From contig BSBK01001300.1 in the NCBI GenBank assembly GCA_027943335.1, forward strand, positions 1-64,000: 64,000 bases of DNA, read 5' to 3'. Origin of the DNA: Chamaecyparis obtusa. Taxonomy: Eukaryota; Streptophyta; Pinopsida; Cupressales; Cupressaceae. The notes beneath the pieces were generated by a model, which was given only the letters and a program-made list of their open reading frames with translations, did no database searches and was not told the DNA's origin. Below are positions 23,110 to 36,189 of the stretch, one piece after another. Position 1 is the first letter of the stretch. Each line of letters starts with the position of its first letter. A program made the position numbers and the translations under genes.

Positions 23110-23800
23110 GCCTTCTTATCTAGTGTAGTGCAAATTTGTGTGTATACCCGCAAATGAAATTTTTGTAATAATACATTTCTTTTATTCAATTCATTCAATT
23201 TTCTACATTATGTTGATTGTGGCCTATTAGTATTTAAGAATACTTAGGTGAAATGATGTGCTCATAGAGGTCATCTCTTCTTAGACCAACTACATTGATT
23301 TTATTGCTTATACAAGATTCACAAAAATGTTTGAAAAAGTACATCATAGTAATCCAAATGATCTAGAATGATTTAACATAGATTTGGTTCCATTCAGTGT
23401 TCATTTTTTTTTAATGATAATATATGCTCATTGAATTTATTTGAATACCACTTTATAAAAATAAATTATTCAAAATGTGTGCTACGCCAACTCATGATAG
23501 GCGCAAAAGGGGAAGGAAATAACAAAAAAATTATGTAATTTTTTTTATATTTAATGATGAGGTTACATGATGTGAAATCGATCTCTTGTCATAAGACAAA
23601 ATATTTATATTAATGTGAGGAATGACCGTCTAGATAATAGAATATATTAAATATTTAGTGTAGAAATTAGAATATATTAAATATTTAGTGTGAAAATATG
23701 TATTAACAAAGATAAGGCAGTCAAATAAATAACAATATTTTTAAATAAGAATGAATAAAATATTGAAGAATAAATATAACTTCACAAAAATGTGCATAAT
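23110..23800. repeat. Dispersed diverged repeat, copy 2
   Basis: Partner of 690-1200. It also holds a 30-bp-period tandem duplication: 23639-23661 is repeated at 23669-23691 (unit core AATATATTAAATATTTAGTG). Confidence 0.35.
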
Positions 23801-23876
23801 TTGTGAATAAATAAATGTGTAATAAATATTTTATGATAGGGTTCAAAATTCTATATGTTCATGAACTTCATCCGAA

Positions 23877-25825
23877 ATGTTCGGATCCACAGTTCTACGG
23901 CAACACCCAACGGGTATCTTTCGCAGGTTTCAGCAGTGCAATGTGTGGAATCAACAATTGGAACAGCAGAGTGTGCGAAGAAAGCCATCTTTGGATACAC
24001 ACAATCATCAAAAAACTATTTTACAACATCGAAAAAACTCAATGTTTTCTTTTCAGCCCTCATTTTCAAACAACATTCTGCTGCAAAGGTTCGATGGAGG
24101 ATGTAGTAACCGTCTTTCATCGTTAGTGGGGAAGGGGGAAACAAGAGACCCCATTAATCCAAGTACTAGATCATTTAATACAGGTGAGACATCTACTTTT
24201 ATCCCTGTTAAGAGGCTCTTTGGAAAAGCACATGGCCGAAAAACATATCGACAACATGTGCAGAGGAAATGGGTGATAATGAAGCCAAGGCAGGAGAAAA
24301 AAGGCCAGGTCCACAAACAGAGCTCGCATAAATGGATTCCCAAAAAACCTATTGGCGATGGAAACCAGCGACAGGAGTCAACTTTTCTTTCCATATATTT
24401 TCCAAATGATGTTCTCCAGGAATAGATCGCAGAACTTCGGGAACGAGCACTCGTTGGTAAGGTTTGGAACTCCTCTTCGTCACAGATTTTATCATGGGCA
24501 AAATTGACTTGGGAAGGGGTTATTGATGTTTTCAACATTGATCATGGGAACGATTTTTTTATTGCCATCTTAACGAGAAAACATTTTAGGGACAAAGTTA
24601 ATAGATCAAAACTAGATTATGCAGGAATTTGGATTATTTACTTTCAATTGGATACCAAACTTTGATCATTTTAAAATGATCTGCGCATTCATTCCATTCT
24701 GCATTCAATTTCCTGCTCTTCGTCTCGAGTATAGAGAGCTTGAATTGATTGAGACATTTGGGAATCACATGGGTATTTTTATGAAATATGATTTAACTTC
24801 CTTTGATAATGCTGCTCGTCTTGTTCATATCTGTGTTTTCTTGGATTCTCAAAAACCTCGGCCTCAAAACATTGTCATTAACTCCACATATGGTCCGTGG
24901 AATCAAATAATTATTGTGGATGATTCTCTTACAGTGGCTAATAAAGAAGACTACTTGGGCCATTTTACTTCAGCGTGTAACTCAAATTCTAGATATTTTA
25001 TTAAAATCTGTCAGGATCCAGCTCAGACCATTCCCTCTGTTTGTTAGGAATGAGCTTCAGGAGGACAAGAATATGGTGGACCCCTTAGACTGTCAACAGA
25101 ACCATTCGATGAATTCGCCTATGTTGGAGATTGATTTACAGACCTCCCCCATAGCTGAGGAAGTTTATGCCTCTCCCTCTATGGATTCTCGCCAAGGTTC
25201 ACATCTTCATGCATGTTTCCCTGAACTACTCTGTGTAAATTCTCGTCTTTTTAAGGCTGCAGGAATACCAATCTCCACCTTCGAAGGATGGGGAGTCTTT
25301 TGGGTTACCTTGTGTGTTGGGAAAAGAAGTCACTGTTTCTTCTCAGACAGATGTGTTGGAAAACCAGATGAACTCACTAAATCAGGCTCTCTCTTTGGAG
25401 ACTTTTCAGGAATTTTGTGCTTTCTCTCACACAGAAGAATTTTAGGAGATGGTGGATGACATCCTCATAAAGGTTGTGGAGGAGAAATTTGATCAGATTG
25501 TGGAAGAGGAATTCTCAGCAGAGGAATATTTAGAAAATATTAATCAAAACTCTCCTGCTCATGCAATACCAGTGAGGATGCCAATTTACCAATCAAACAG
25601 GATCTCCCCCAAGGCAGATAGCCCCCGCCCTCCTAAAAGGGGTCGTCAAACCAAGGCTAAAAGAACGAAGGAGGAAAAAGATACAATAATTCAAACCACT
25701 TTAGAATTGGTTTTTAAAGCACGAAAATCCAAAGAAGTTGCAAATTTCCTTATTCACGAAAAAAAATTTGAAATCACGACGAGAGAATCACTCTGCAAGG
25801 GGACATTGAAGATTATTACGTAGAA
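23877..25825 (+). pseudogene. LINE-B ORF1 (gag-like), broken
   Basis: The first frame, 23877-24630, ends in the DUF4283-like stretch LTWEGVIDVF...FRDKV. Reading continues in another frame at 24619-25047 with QEFGLFTFNWIPNFD and RLEYRELELIETFGNHMG, the usual hydrophobic DUF4283 continuation in plant L1 ORF1. A third frame, 25449-25823, is acidic then strongly basic (PPKRGRQTKAKRTKEEKD), a possible nuclear or RNA-binding tail. I see no clear CCHC knuckle. At least two frameshifts. Confidence 0.6.
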
Positions 25826-28800
25826 TGTTAGGGGCTTAAATGCCCCTAACAAAAGGCGTATCTTAAAGACACAAATTGGTGATTCAGATGATGATATAGT
25901 ACTCCTCCAGGAAACTAAGATTCCTTAGCCCAATGATAATTTTTTTTTTCAAAATTGGAAAATGTGGTCACTGGGTCAGTCTCCATCCATTAAGGCCTCG
26001 GGTGGTTCGGCAGTGCTCTTAAAAGAAAAGTTCATTCAAATTCAGTAAATTGCTTCTAATGCTAATTGGCTATTGTTCTACGTAGTGGCACCACGACTAG
26101 TTTTCTATCTCATAAATGTATATGCGACGTGTCTATAGTCAGTAAGAAAAGGGTGTGGAATTCATTGATTCAAGTGATTAATTCCTTAGCAAATGAAAAA
26201 GTCATAGTTGTGGGTGATTTTAATGGCATTCTATCTTTGGATGATAAAAGAGGGGAATTGCACCTTGCATGAAAGCTATCGAAGATTTCTCAGATTTTTT
26301 CAATCAATTGGGTCTCTATGACTGCATTCCTTTCAATGGTACTATGACATGGAATAATAGAAGGCCTGGTTTCCTCAACATTGCAGAAAGACTGGATAGG
26401 TTTTTTTTAAAAATCCATAAAGGTTGTTGCCCCACTTCTTTGCTATCTTTCTCTAGATCTGATCAAATTCCGATTCAAATAATTATCTTCTATTGAAGAA
26501 AAAGTTAACATTCATTTTTGAGACGATGTGGTTTTCGGACCTCTCTTTCCTTCCAACGCTTAAAGAGTGGTAGAAAAAATCTCATTTTGTTGTTGGTTCC
26601 AGGATTTTTCAACTTCAATAAAAGCTTAAGTTTATAAAATCACAAATTTCAGTCTGAAATAAACAATATTTTCGGAACATTTTTCATGAAAAAGATAGAG
26701 TGATAACACAAACTTGACTTCATTCAAGAGGATATCGTAAAAAATGGCATCAATCAGGAATCTTATAGAAGTAAAAAAGTCTTCAACAACAACTGGAAGA
26801 GGTTCATCCTAGAGAAGAAATTTATTGGCGCTCTAAATCTAGGGAAATATGGCTCAAGGAAGGTAATAGAAATATTAATTTTTTTCATATATTAACAAAC
26901 ATTAAAAGATACACAAGAGCACAATTTTCAAGATAAAAGATGTGTAGGGCGTGCTCTTGATAAATTTGGACAGCATTGGTCACAAAGCAGTCATTTCTTT
27001 CTAAGATATGTTGTCCAAATATGATGGAGATTTAGTAGTGGTGGAGCTGATGAGGTCTGGAGTTGCATCTCTCTACAAATTTAAGAGTAGGAAATAAAAT
27101 TTCTTCTTAAACCTTTTACATAAGAATAGATTCATGAAGTAGTTTTTTGTTTGCCCATGAATAAGGCTCTAGGTCCGGATGGGTTTACAACTTTCTTATT
27201 CCAAAAGGGCTGGGATTTTATTGCAGTAGATCTTTTAAATTCTTTAGAGGAATCTTGTCGTAGTACCAACATGTTGAAGGACTTCAACAACACCCATATT
27301 GTATTGATCTCCAAAAAAGAATCTACAAAACATTTTGTAGATTTCGGGCCAATTTCATTATGCAACATGATATACATATTCTTTAATAAAGTAATATCAC
27401 TTCAGCTGTCAACTCTTATTCCAAGAATAATTTTATGCGAGCAAGTAAGTTTTGTTCTGAGAAAGGATATGGTGGAAGGGGTGTTAATTGCGCATGAAAT
27501 CTTACATTCAGTTAAAAGCCACAAGATTCCCTCCATGATTATCAAACTAGATACAATGAAATCTTAGGATAGAGTTAATTGGGAACTCCTATTACAAGTT
27601 ATGATTAAAATAGAATTCCCATAAAGTCTATCTAAATGGGTTATTTCATGCATTTTTGGGGAAATTTTTTCAGTAATGATTAATGATTATGTTTGTGTTA
27701 ATTTCTCTTATACTCAAGGAATCAGACAAGGAGATCTTTTATCTTCTTTAAATTACTCATCATTTTATTTGAAGGCGTCAACAAATTCATTCAAGCCAAG
27801 CATAGAGTTGATTTATGGACCGGCATTAGGATACCAAATATAGGATTGACAATAACTCACACATTATTTGCTGATGATACAATGGATTTTGGAGCTACAA
27901 ATATAGAGAAAGCTGAAACAATCAAATCTTTTATGATCACTTACTACAGGGCTTCAGGTTAGAAACTAAATTCAAATAAATCTAAGATCTTCTTTTTTAA
28001 CACTCCTCACCTTGTTGCAGTTTCTTTGCAAAATTTTTTGGGATACAAACAAGATTTCCTACATTGCAAGTACCTTGGATTCCCTCTATTCGAGAGTTCT
28101 AATAGGGCTTTGTACTAGAAACAATTTTTTTCATCAATTACAAGTATAATTTCTACATGAAAAGAAAAATAGTTAACTCTCATTAGTATGCTTTTACTAA
28201 TCAAATTAGTATTAAGCTCTATTCCAAATTATATCATGTCTATTTTGCAAGCCTCCATTGGCATTGTCCATCACATAGAGAAGCTAATTCATAGTTTTTA
28301 ATTGGAAGGAAATTTAGACAACAAAAGTAAAATTCCCTTCAAGTCTTGGGAAAGCATCATCAAAGGAAAAGAACAAGGTGGCACAGGAATTCATGATGTT
28401 GTAGACAAAAATATTTCTCTGGGATTGGAGTTAGCATGGAATCCTTATTCCAAACCAACTTCCAAGTGGGCTATGATTGCTTAGGAAAAATATTTTGACT
28501 CAAATATGCAAGAAAGAATTTTCACAATATTCTTCAATGTGGAAATTCCTCATCAAAAGTAGACAATTTATACTACCTTTCTTATCTTGGATGGTAAAAC
28601 TAGTAAATGAGATAAGATTTTGGGAAGACTCATGGAATAGGTTTCCACCTATAGATAATTACAATAATTTTCTACAAGTGAAAGTGGCTCTCCAAAGTTC
28701 TTGGGGGATGTATGTGAAAGACTACATTATAGTATCTCGATCTAGTTTGTCCACTTCATACAAGTGGAAATATTTTTCACATATTCCTTTACCAGATGAT

Positions 28801-30177
28801 CAAAACATAGATTGAGATCAATACTTCAAGATACAATATTTCACCAATCAAATGAATCATATAGTTTAATATAGACAAGATCTAATTCAAAACAATACTC
28901 AGTCAAACAAGGGTTATTTTCATTAAGAGGGGAAGGACTAAACCTATTTAAAAGATATTTTTTGTTGTGCTGGAGTGATATGATTGTCCCCAAGGTGGGT
29001 TATTTTAATTAGTTAGGATTGCATAAAAATATCCTTACTAGAAAAAGACTATCCAAATTAATCATCAATCCTCCATTTTCTCATGTGATATGTAATCAAG
29101 ATAAAGAGTTCACAGATCAACTCCTTTGTCAATATCCTTTTGCACAAACATGATGGTCTTGGCTTTAACTTAAACTTAATTGATTATTTTTACTTCAAAA
29201 TTACCTTACAAAGGTTTTCAATAGCTGGCCATCTCTCCATTATGATTCTTTCTTTGCTTTGGTATGACGGTTTTGTTACCAATTCTTATTTGGTCCATTT
29301 GGTGAGAACAAAATGAAATGATCTTTTGTAAGAAAGTATCTACTATTGGCCAAGTCTTACAAATGGTTGAAATGTCAATCTATGAATGTATTAAATAATA
29401 TATTATAAGGGTGAAGAATCTCTTGTCAAGGTTTTCCTCTGAAGACCATATGATTTTAAATAGGTGGCAGCACATATCAATTCCATTCAAGGACTTCCTG
29501 GTTTGAAACCTACCAAATAAATTTGATAGGAAATCTATATAATGGAAACCTCCTCAACAAGGATTCATTATGCCAATTTTTGATATTGTAGAGAAAGGAA
29601 ATCCTAGTCCTTCCTCTGCAAAATATGTAATTCAAGATGACAAAGGGTCTTCCATTGTAGCAAGGGCAGTAAAAGTCTCAAATGACACTAAAACTATGGC
29701 TGAGGCTCAACTATTACTCATTGATTTATAGTTACTTGTGGACCTCCACATTAGGTGCATTCACATCTAGGGGATTATTTGGTTATTATTAATGTGATTT
29801 CCTCAAGGAAATCAATTAACTAGCAAATTAATTATTTTCTTTTGCAAGTCTTCCAGATCCTTAGATTCTGTTCAGAGTATCTCATGCAACATTGTTACAG
29901 GGAAGGAATTCAATATTTAGACTTGTTAGAAAACATTTCTTTTTTTTCATTACAGTCAAGGGGTAAACATTTTATTTCAAAGTCTTTGCAACTTCAGGGG
30001 GCTCCTTGGGTTGGATCAAAGAGCGTACCCCAATTTTCCTCTCAAGTTAGCACAAATGGGATCGGTCATGGATTTGAAATTATCTTTGTATGTTCCTTGA
30101 TATATAAATCATATGGCATCTTAGTGTCTCAGAAACAAACCTTAAGATTGATAGGAATTAAGTTCTTCAAATTGTAA
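25806..30177 (+). pseudogene. LINE-B ORF2 (endonuclease-RT-RNase H), broken
   Basis: ORF2 probably began at a former ATG at 25806 (now TTG). It opens with KIIT-stop-NVRGLN, the endonuclease start with its Trp codon changed to TAG. LLQETK, VVGDFNG (26210) and ERLDRFF (26389) follow. RT: KALGPDGF (27164), LISKKE, IKLDTMKS-stop-DRVNW (27540, motif A), GIRQGD (27718) and an intact FADD box (27867-27881). After a decayed zinc-binding region, an RNase H starts near 29541 with WKPPQQGF. Catalytic-type positions are FDI, MAEAQ, GDY (about 29775) and, near 29900, REGIQYLDLLENI, matching the family's final Asp motif. Confidence 0.75.
29541..29960 (+). other. C-terminal RNase H domain of LINE-B
   Basis: Layout WKPPxxGF, FD, GNPSPSS, VIQDDKG, MAEAQ is typical of the plant RNase H family (RVT_3 type) attached to some plant L1 elements. 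The frame is interrupted by TAG near 29729 and shifts before the last motif. The four acidic positions can still be recognised. Confidence 0.65.
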
Positions 30178-30180
30178 GTG

Positions 30181-30649
30181 ATCCGTATGCATTGTTTTTA
30201 CCCAACTCTTTGTGTTTGATATAAATTTTTTGAGAAGTTGAGATTCAATGGCCAGTAGATTTCAAATTACAAAAGTTCCATACCCTAGTGTGGTATATAT
30301 GATTCCATGGTTGAATTTTAGTTTCTAGATATGGTTAACATATAGGTTAGTTCTCTCAATACAAAATCTCCATCGAGTGTTATTCGGTAGAGGATCTTTT
30401 AGGCATGCTCTACTTTTTTACAAGGTATGATGTGTGAATATTAATTTGATGTGCATCAAATACCTTGAGTTTTCATAATGAGCACTATTTCTAGACTTTG
30501 GAGCTGCATGGTGATTATTGTTTACAACTGAATGTGGACCTCTAGTTCAGCCATAAACTCCAACATGGTCATTGCTCATAAGTGAATTACGAAAAATGAA
30601 TATGAATTATTCACTTTGCATACATACATGAATCAACTTGTTGCCTCCT
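30181..30649. other. Intergenic, nothing recognised
   Basis: No domain or repeat partner seen between the end of LINE-B and the next repeat-like block. Confidence 0.4.
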
Positions 30650-31040
30650 ATTTAGATGGGGTTTTAAATCACTCTCAGAATTGAGAGCCCAACAACCATA
30701 GACCAAGCTCTTAAATGGAGGATTTAAATGCTAAGAAAATGATTGCAATGGAAATTAAGCTAAAAATGATAGTGCAAATTAAGCTAAGAACTTGTAAGAA
30801 GAATGAGTATTATTCTAAGAGCATGATAAAACAAACTACATTAAGAATTGAAATTGCACCATAATATAAGAATGAAATTAATCTAATTATGCAATGTAAA
30901 AGTAGCTTTGAATGCAAGAGTGAGACAATAATTCGATAGAATTTTGATGCTCAAAAATTGCCTCCTCAAATGAGGAATGAGAAGGTTCTAATATAGAAGA
31001 GCCTGGGTGGAGATTGAAGAGTTTCTTGCAAAGAAATGGT
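30650..31040 (-). repeat. Possible fragment of a Tat-type LTR
   Basis: Style and some blocks (runs of AAGCTAA, TGCAAT, then GATGCTCAAAAATTGCCTCC and AGAAGAGCC) resemble the E2 LTR region 40640-41000. The match is weak. It ends where N1-prime sequence starts. If real, it could be the missing LTR of T3, into which N2 may have inserted. Confidence 0.2.
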
Positions 31041-31658
31041 CATGGTGCATTCTAGAGGCTTGCACTCATTTTTAGGAGGACCACTATTGTCTTTGGTTTG
31101 ATCTTCAGTCTTCTCAGTATCAGTAGATTCTTTTTGTGTCTCTTTTCTTGCTCGCATCTTATCAATTTGATTTTGTGCTTCATTGTATCCAATACAACTA
31201 GTGTCTCCTTTGACTCTTCTTGCATACAGCTGAGATTCTATCAAATCAAAACTGGTGTGTAATTTGTCAATGTGGTTCTTTGCTTCTTTCAATTTAGACT
31301 CCAATCTTGCTTTGCAATTCTTAAGATCCAAGATTTCCAAATTTGCTTCCCTTAACTCTTTATTGAGTTGAAGGTTCTCCTTTACTTGTTCATTGTAGAC
31401 ATCTTGATTGTTCATCAGTTTGTCATCAAATTCTTCAAGATGACTCAATAAGGATGCATTTTATTCATTCAACTTCTTGAATTTTTCCTCAAGATCATTG
31501 TTAGAGCGTCCTTTCAAATCCTTTCTTAGTCTTTTGATAACTAACTGAGCATCACTAACTTTTTCTTTTAGTTCTTCAATTTCTCTTTCTGAATTGTCCA
31601 GGTCTTCAAGAGCTGCTTCAAGATTCTTCTTCAAATGTTTCATTTCTTCTTTGTCCAT
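30966..31658 (-). pseudogene. N1-prime ORF1 fragment (coiled coil)
   Basis: Starts MDKEEMKHLKKNLE at 31658 and is a heptad-rich coiled coil. It has one in-frame stop (about 31459, GAA to TAA by comparison with N1). Unlike the N1 copy it keeps 13 nt near 31627-31640, so its N-terminal frame is intact. It ends in unrelated sequence after KPLE and lacks all zinc knuckles. Confidence 0.75.
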
Positions 31659-31712
31659 GATCTCCTCAAGTGATTAAACTTCTTTGTTGAGGGCCAGAGC
31701 TTTGATACCAAT
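31040..31712 (-). mobile_element. N1-prime: second, truncated internal region after the N1 3' LTR
   Basis: Adjacent to the LTR 31713-32833 and reading leftward are a primer-binding site (31698-31711, TGGTATCAAAGC) and the start of ORF1. They match N1 at 37140-37796 closely. The match stops at about 31040, just before the first zinc knuckle. The result is LTR-internal-LTR-internal', as produced by recombination between elements or by one element inserting next to another. Confidence 0.8.
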
Positions 31713-32833
31713 TGTTAGGAATGGGAACACTGAGAGGGGGGGGGGGGTGAATCAGTGTTCACTGTATTTTAACTTTTCACTTAAATCTTAATGCTGAACT
31801 TAAATGCTTAAGTACTGAATTAAACATTCACATAAACATAAAACATGAAATCAACACAAGACACCAATATGGTTATGGCAAAACCCAAATATGTAAAAAC
31901 CCTGGTGGGACTTGATACCCACTAATATTCTGCACTAGTGTTTTGTGATCCTTGTTAGAAGATCCTTTACCCTGTTAGGAGTAGATTTACAATACTTTAA
32001 ATATAGTAGACCTTGTTAAGGGTCAGACCTTGTTAGGAGTCTTTTACAATGATCCCTTTTAGGGGAGTGGACTTACTATCCTAGAGCTCACTGCTTAAAT
32101 GATGAAGGCTACAACCTTCTGATTTCAGATACACACTATATCTGCAGGTGAACTATCACTGTGACACTTCTTGTCTGATTAGTTCCTTTTGTGTGCTAAT
32201 GATTTGACTTCTAGCAAAGCTCTAATACATCATATGCTATCTTCACATACCTCTACTCTACTTATCACAACTCTATTACAACTTCCATATTGAATACAAT
32301 GGGCGCATCTTATATTTATATGCTCATACAAACAAAACAATTAGGTCGGCCCTATAACTAATTACAAACAACACTTCCAAATGAATTGGCTTAAGCGTGC
32401 TTACAATTATACATGTACATATGTCAGAAACCTAAATAAAATGGGCACATAGCCTTTACAACATTAAATTATAATCACAAAACAAAATGCTATCTGTCGG
32501 CTCCATGCTCTGTTCTCTGCTGGCACACACTGGCTGTGCAACTTCAACTGACTGTAACTTTCACATCTTTATAGATCTACTTATGTGCTCTTAGACTAAG
32601 CATAAGTATAGTCTAACAAGCTTAAATTCTAGGGTGCATACCATAATTCATCTGTACACATGTGCGTTGATGCTCTAAACTATAGGAACTCTGTACGTTG
32701 TCCAGTCTTCAACACTTAATTGAATTCTAATCTTTACACTTAGTGCACTAACTCCAAACTGCTACATGACTTTGTTTCCATAATGAAAACACTATATTTA
32801 GTCATATATCTCAATATAGACAACTTTCCAATA
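31713..32833 (-). repeat. N1 3' LTR
   Basis: Matches 37797-38907 throughout. It has a run of about 12 G near 31735. On the minus strand a TATA-like ATATAAATATAAG lies at about 32308-32320. The outer boundary is set by alignment with the other copy and by the adjoining polypurine tract. Confidence 0.9.
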
Positions 32834-32846
32834 ATCTCCCCCTTTG
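32834..32846 (-). other. N1 polypurine tract
   Basis: Minus strand CAAAGGGGGAGAT directly against the 3' LTR, primer of plus-strand DNA synthesis. A near copy, CAAAGGGGGAGTT, with the same GTCATNAATGNC sequence before it lies upstream at 32990-33004. Confidence 0.8.
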
Positions 32847-33074
32847 TCATTGATGACAACAAAGGAATGTGGCTAAGTCTCTAAATGTTCCTTTACACAA
32901 AAAACTTTTTGTCTTCTATACATCTTTATACATAATCTTATATCTCCCTATACATATGTGTACTCCATATTCTATACACAACTCCCCCTTTGACATTAAT
33001 GACAAAGGTGCATCAAAAACTATATGTACACTTACTCACTGAGGGAAAACATCCGGATATATAATCTTGAGGTT

Positions 33075-36000
33075 CTAGATCTCCTTCTTCCAAAAAGTTA
33101 TCAGAGAGTTAACTATCTGGAGATGGGCACATAATGAATATTGAAGCTTTTCCATTTTATCCAAGTCACTAATGGGACCATGATCATAAGTTACCATGGT
33201 GGCATCAATCTCCTTTATGTTTTGATTGAGGATGTTTAAGGAGGGCGCAAGACCATTCCTCAACTGAGTATGTCTGAACCTTATCCTTGTAATCTCTTTT
33301 TCTTCCTTCTCAATCTTGTCTATTTGTCCTTGGTAGACATTGTTGCACATGTTCACATTTGTGGATGTGTCTATCACTGAACTCTTTACCTACTCAATCA
33401 TTGCTTTTGCTTCTTTTATTTTCTTGAAATAAGCATTGGTGAGCTTGTCTTGATCCATGCATGCTGCAATGATCTTTCTTCCTTCATTAGAAAATTATTT
33501 TAATGATGCATGACCAGACTTAAGAGAATTCAAGTCTAGTGCAAAGTTTCTTATTATTTCATTGAGTCTCTTCTTTAAGTACTTCTCTTCTGCCACTTTG
33601 GACGTAGATTCTTCTAGGCTAGAAAAATTACTTTTGAACTGTGAGAGAACTGTACGAGTACATCATCAACTGAATGTACATTTTGTAGTTTCTTATCTTC
33701 AGGCAACAAATTGTTCAAATTATTCACTGATTCCACAAGGAGAGGATTTCTCATGACTTGCTTCTCCTTTGCCTTCTCCATAGCCAGGACGCTGAACTTA
33801 ATCAAGTCTTCTTCTTTCCAAGAGTCCAAACTACTTGTGTCAGGTATCAAACTTGACAATAATGCTGAGGAGGGAGTGATGGGAGTGATGTCCATCACCT
33901 CTTGCTTCACCTTGACTAATCCAACATAAGTATCTTCATCTTTCTTTTCTACCTCTTCTTCTTCTTTCTTATCAGATATATCTTCTATGATTACTTCTTC
34001 TTGTTGAGTGGGAGGTGTATTGCTGCATAGGATTTCAGCTTCCTCATTACTGAAAAATACTTCCTCAAACTTGTCCAAATCCTTATCAGTATCCACCATG
34101 GCTATTTCCACATTATCTATGATAATAGTGTTGTCTTTGTGTGATTCTATTATGGGTGCAAACTTGTCTGCTTTTGTTTGAGTTTTAGCTATGGGTGTTG
34201 AGTCTTGAGGACCTATCATTGGTACATTAGTGGGCTCTGCCACTTTATCTTCCTTATTGGGTGCATGAGTGATGGGCGCAGTAGGTGGTTTTATCTGTTG
34301 TTCTAATAACACCTTCTCAAATGTCTTTTCTATTTCCTTCATAATTAGCTCATAGTCTTTGTTCATGATGTGAAGAGTTCTCATCTTAGTCCTTAGGCGC
34401 GGCTTTACCAAATTCAATATTAGTGCCTCTTCTTCTATAGAACATACAAGTAGAGTATCTTCTAATACTTTTTCTTTGATATTTTGATCTTCCTTATTTG
34501 CTTGTCTCTTTTGGTATTCTAGAATATCCCATACTTTATCTGGAATAGAGGTTTTCAACTCAAGGACTGTCTTCTTGAACTTGATCATGTGCTTGACAAT
34601 CATACCATGAATTTTTGATTTGTCAATCTAACTATATGTATCATAGTACTTCCCTACTTGATCAATTCTGCCCTTATCAACAATTCTTATGCTAAAAAAT
34701 TTAAGGCTAGGTCTGAATCCTACCTTAGGAAGTGCTTGAATGTATCTCCTGCTCCTTGTAGCTCGCGAGGATGGATGACTAATGCTAGCTTCTTTCTTCC
34801 TCTTGACCATTGGTTTATACTCCGGAGGAGTATCTTTGGGTGTAGAAGGAGTATTGTCATCTTTATCCTTCTGACTGTCATCTAATTCAATTTTCATCTT
34901 CTTCAATTTAGGATCTTCTTGTTCTTTTTTTGTGCTCTTCAATTCTAGGGAAATTCTTTCATCCCTTACTTTATCAAGGTCTGCTTGAGACACACCATGT
35001 ATTCTCAAAATTTCAGCTGTGACCTTTGCAACCTTTCTTTTTGTTGCAGCACTATTCAGCTTAGCATCAACTTCTCTATTCTTTTCTTCATAGGTTCCCC
35101 ACCTAGGTTCATTATCATCTTTAGGGGTTGATAGTAGTACCTGTGTATAAGCTTCAATAACTTGTTCCTCAACCTCATACCCAAGTGGATGACTCCACTT
35201 AGTTCTAGGCTCAATGGCTTCCATACATGTAGTGTCTGTCTCCACCATAAAGCATATTGTGTCTTTATACTTCTCCATAATACTCTCAGGAATCCTGTAC
35301 CTTATCTGCATCCTTTCTCTAAAGGTCTTCAATTCCAAGGTTACATAGTCTCTTAAGGTGCTCTCAGTGCATGCCTTGTTTGATATCTGTGGCATGGTTG
35401 GAATGGACTTGTCTAGATACAAGTTTGACACTTTACCAACTATATGAAGGTACATATAGATGATTAGGGACCCAAACCTGAATATCTTTGTTTTGTCATG
35501 TTTGATAGCTTTGATGTTGTCTATTAACTATGCACACAAGATCTCACACAAGTTGAACTCTCCATCTTCTTGCACAAGTTAGATGGTTGCTAGAATAGTG
35601 CCCGCAAACATACTATTCACCCTGTTGGTGTGATGAAATCTGTAACCCAGTATCATTGACATCAATTTGATGTCTACTTGCTCAATCGACTCAATAGTCA
35701 TGTTGCACCTATCACTTCTAGATTTTCATGTTTGCTCCACCATTTTCCTAATATCCGTACCCACTGGAAGGATGGTGCATGTCTTAGAGAGGCCTGTCAT
35801 CTCATGAATCAAGTCTCCTATGATTCTTACTAGTACATCTCCAATCCAAAACAAATCATCATGGATTCTGCTTAACAAGATTTTTATCCATTCAGTCTCA
35901 TATAATTCATATGCTGTGGCATATTCAACAATGGGGTGATTGTTCCATTTGTATTCATCCATGAACATTTTGTTTAGTTTCAACATTGTGTCCATGTGCG

Positions 36001-36189
36001 CCCTTACCTATCTAGTCCAACAGGTTCCTTCTTACAATAGATGTAAGTCCTTATGTCTTCTACATGCATGATGCCCATAGGCGTGCAGGAGAAAGCTCCC
36101 TCTAGATCATCTAAGGTGGATTTAAATGGGTTCCTCTTGAAAACATACATCTTCTTCTTAGTGACATCATAAACAATAGGAGTGGCCAT
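33075..36189 (-). pseudogene. N1 ORF2: unrecognised large protein, broken
   Basis: I do not recognise this protein. It starts MATPIVYDVTKKKMYVF at 36189, shifts frame near 36000, runs in one frame from 35995 to 33614 (stops at 35726, about 35588, 35529 and 34628), and shifts again to end at 33075: about 1,040 codons. The N-terminal third has a conserved core shared with N2 ORF2: VEDIRTYIYCK, WIKILLSRIHDDLFW, FRFGSLII. The middle is Lys/Glu-rich with a basic patch, KPMVKRKKEAS. Further on is an acidic run, SDKKEEEEVEKKDED. The C-terminal part looks helical. No RT, integrase, protease or zinc motif. Its 5' flank looks like a plant gene leader with GAAACCCTAG at 36261-36270. It lies after ORF1 in the same orientation. 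Confidence 0.7.

Larger units (their letters stand above)
23830..30180 (+). mobile_element. LINE-B: decayed L1-type element with C-terminal RNase H
   Basis: Order: ORF1 gag-like protein, then ORF2 with endonuclease, RT, zinc-binding region and an RNase H at the far end. The layout fits plant L1 elements that carry an archaeal-like RNase H. The 5' limit is approximate and no clear poly(A) or target duplication is seen. It is more decayed than LINE-A, with frequent frame changes after about 27600. Confidence 0.8.

Noticed and set aside
24053..24538. 161-codon minus-strand frame
   Set aside because: Shadow of LINE-B ORF1 on the other strand.
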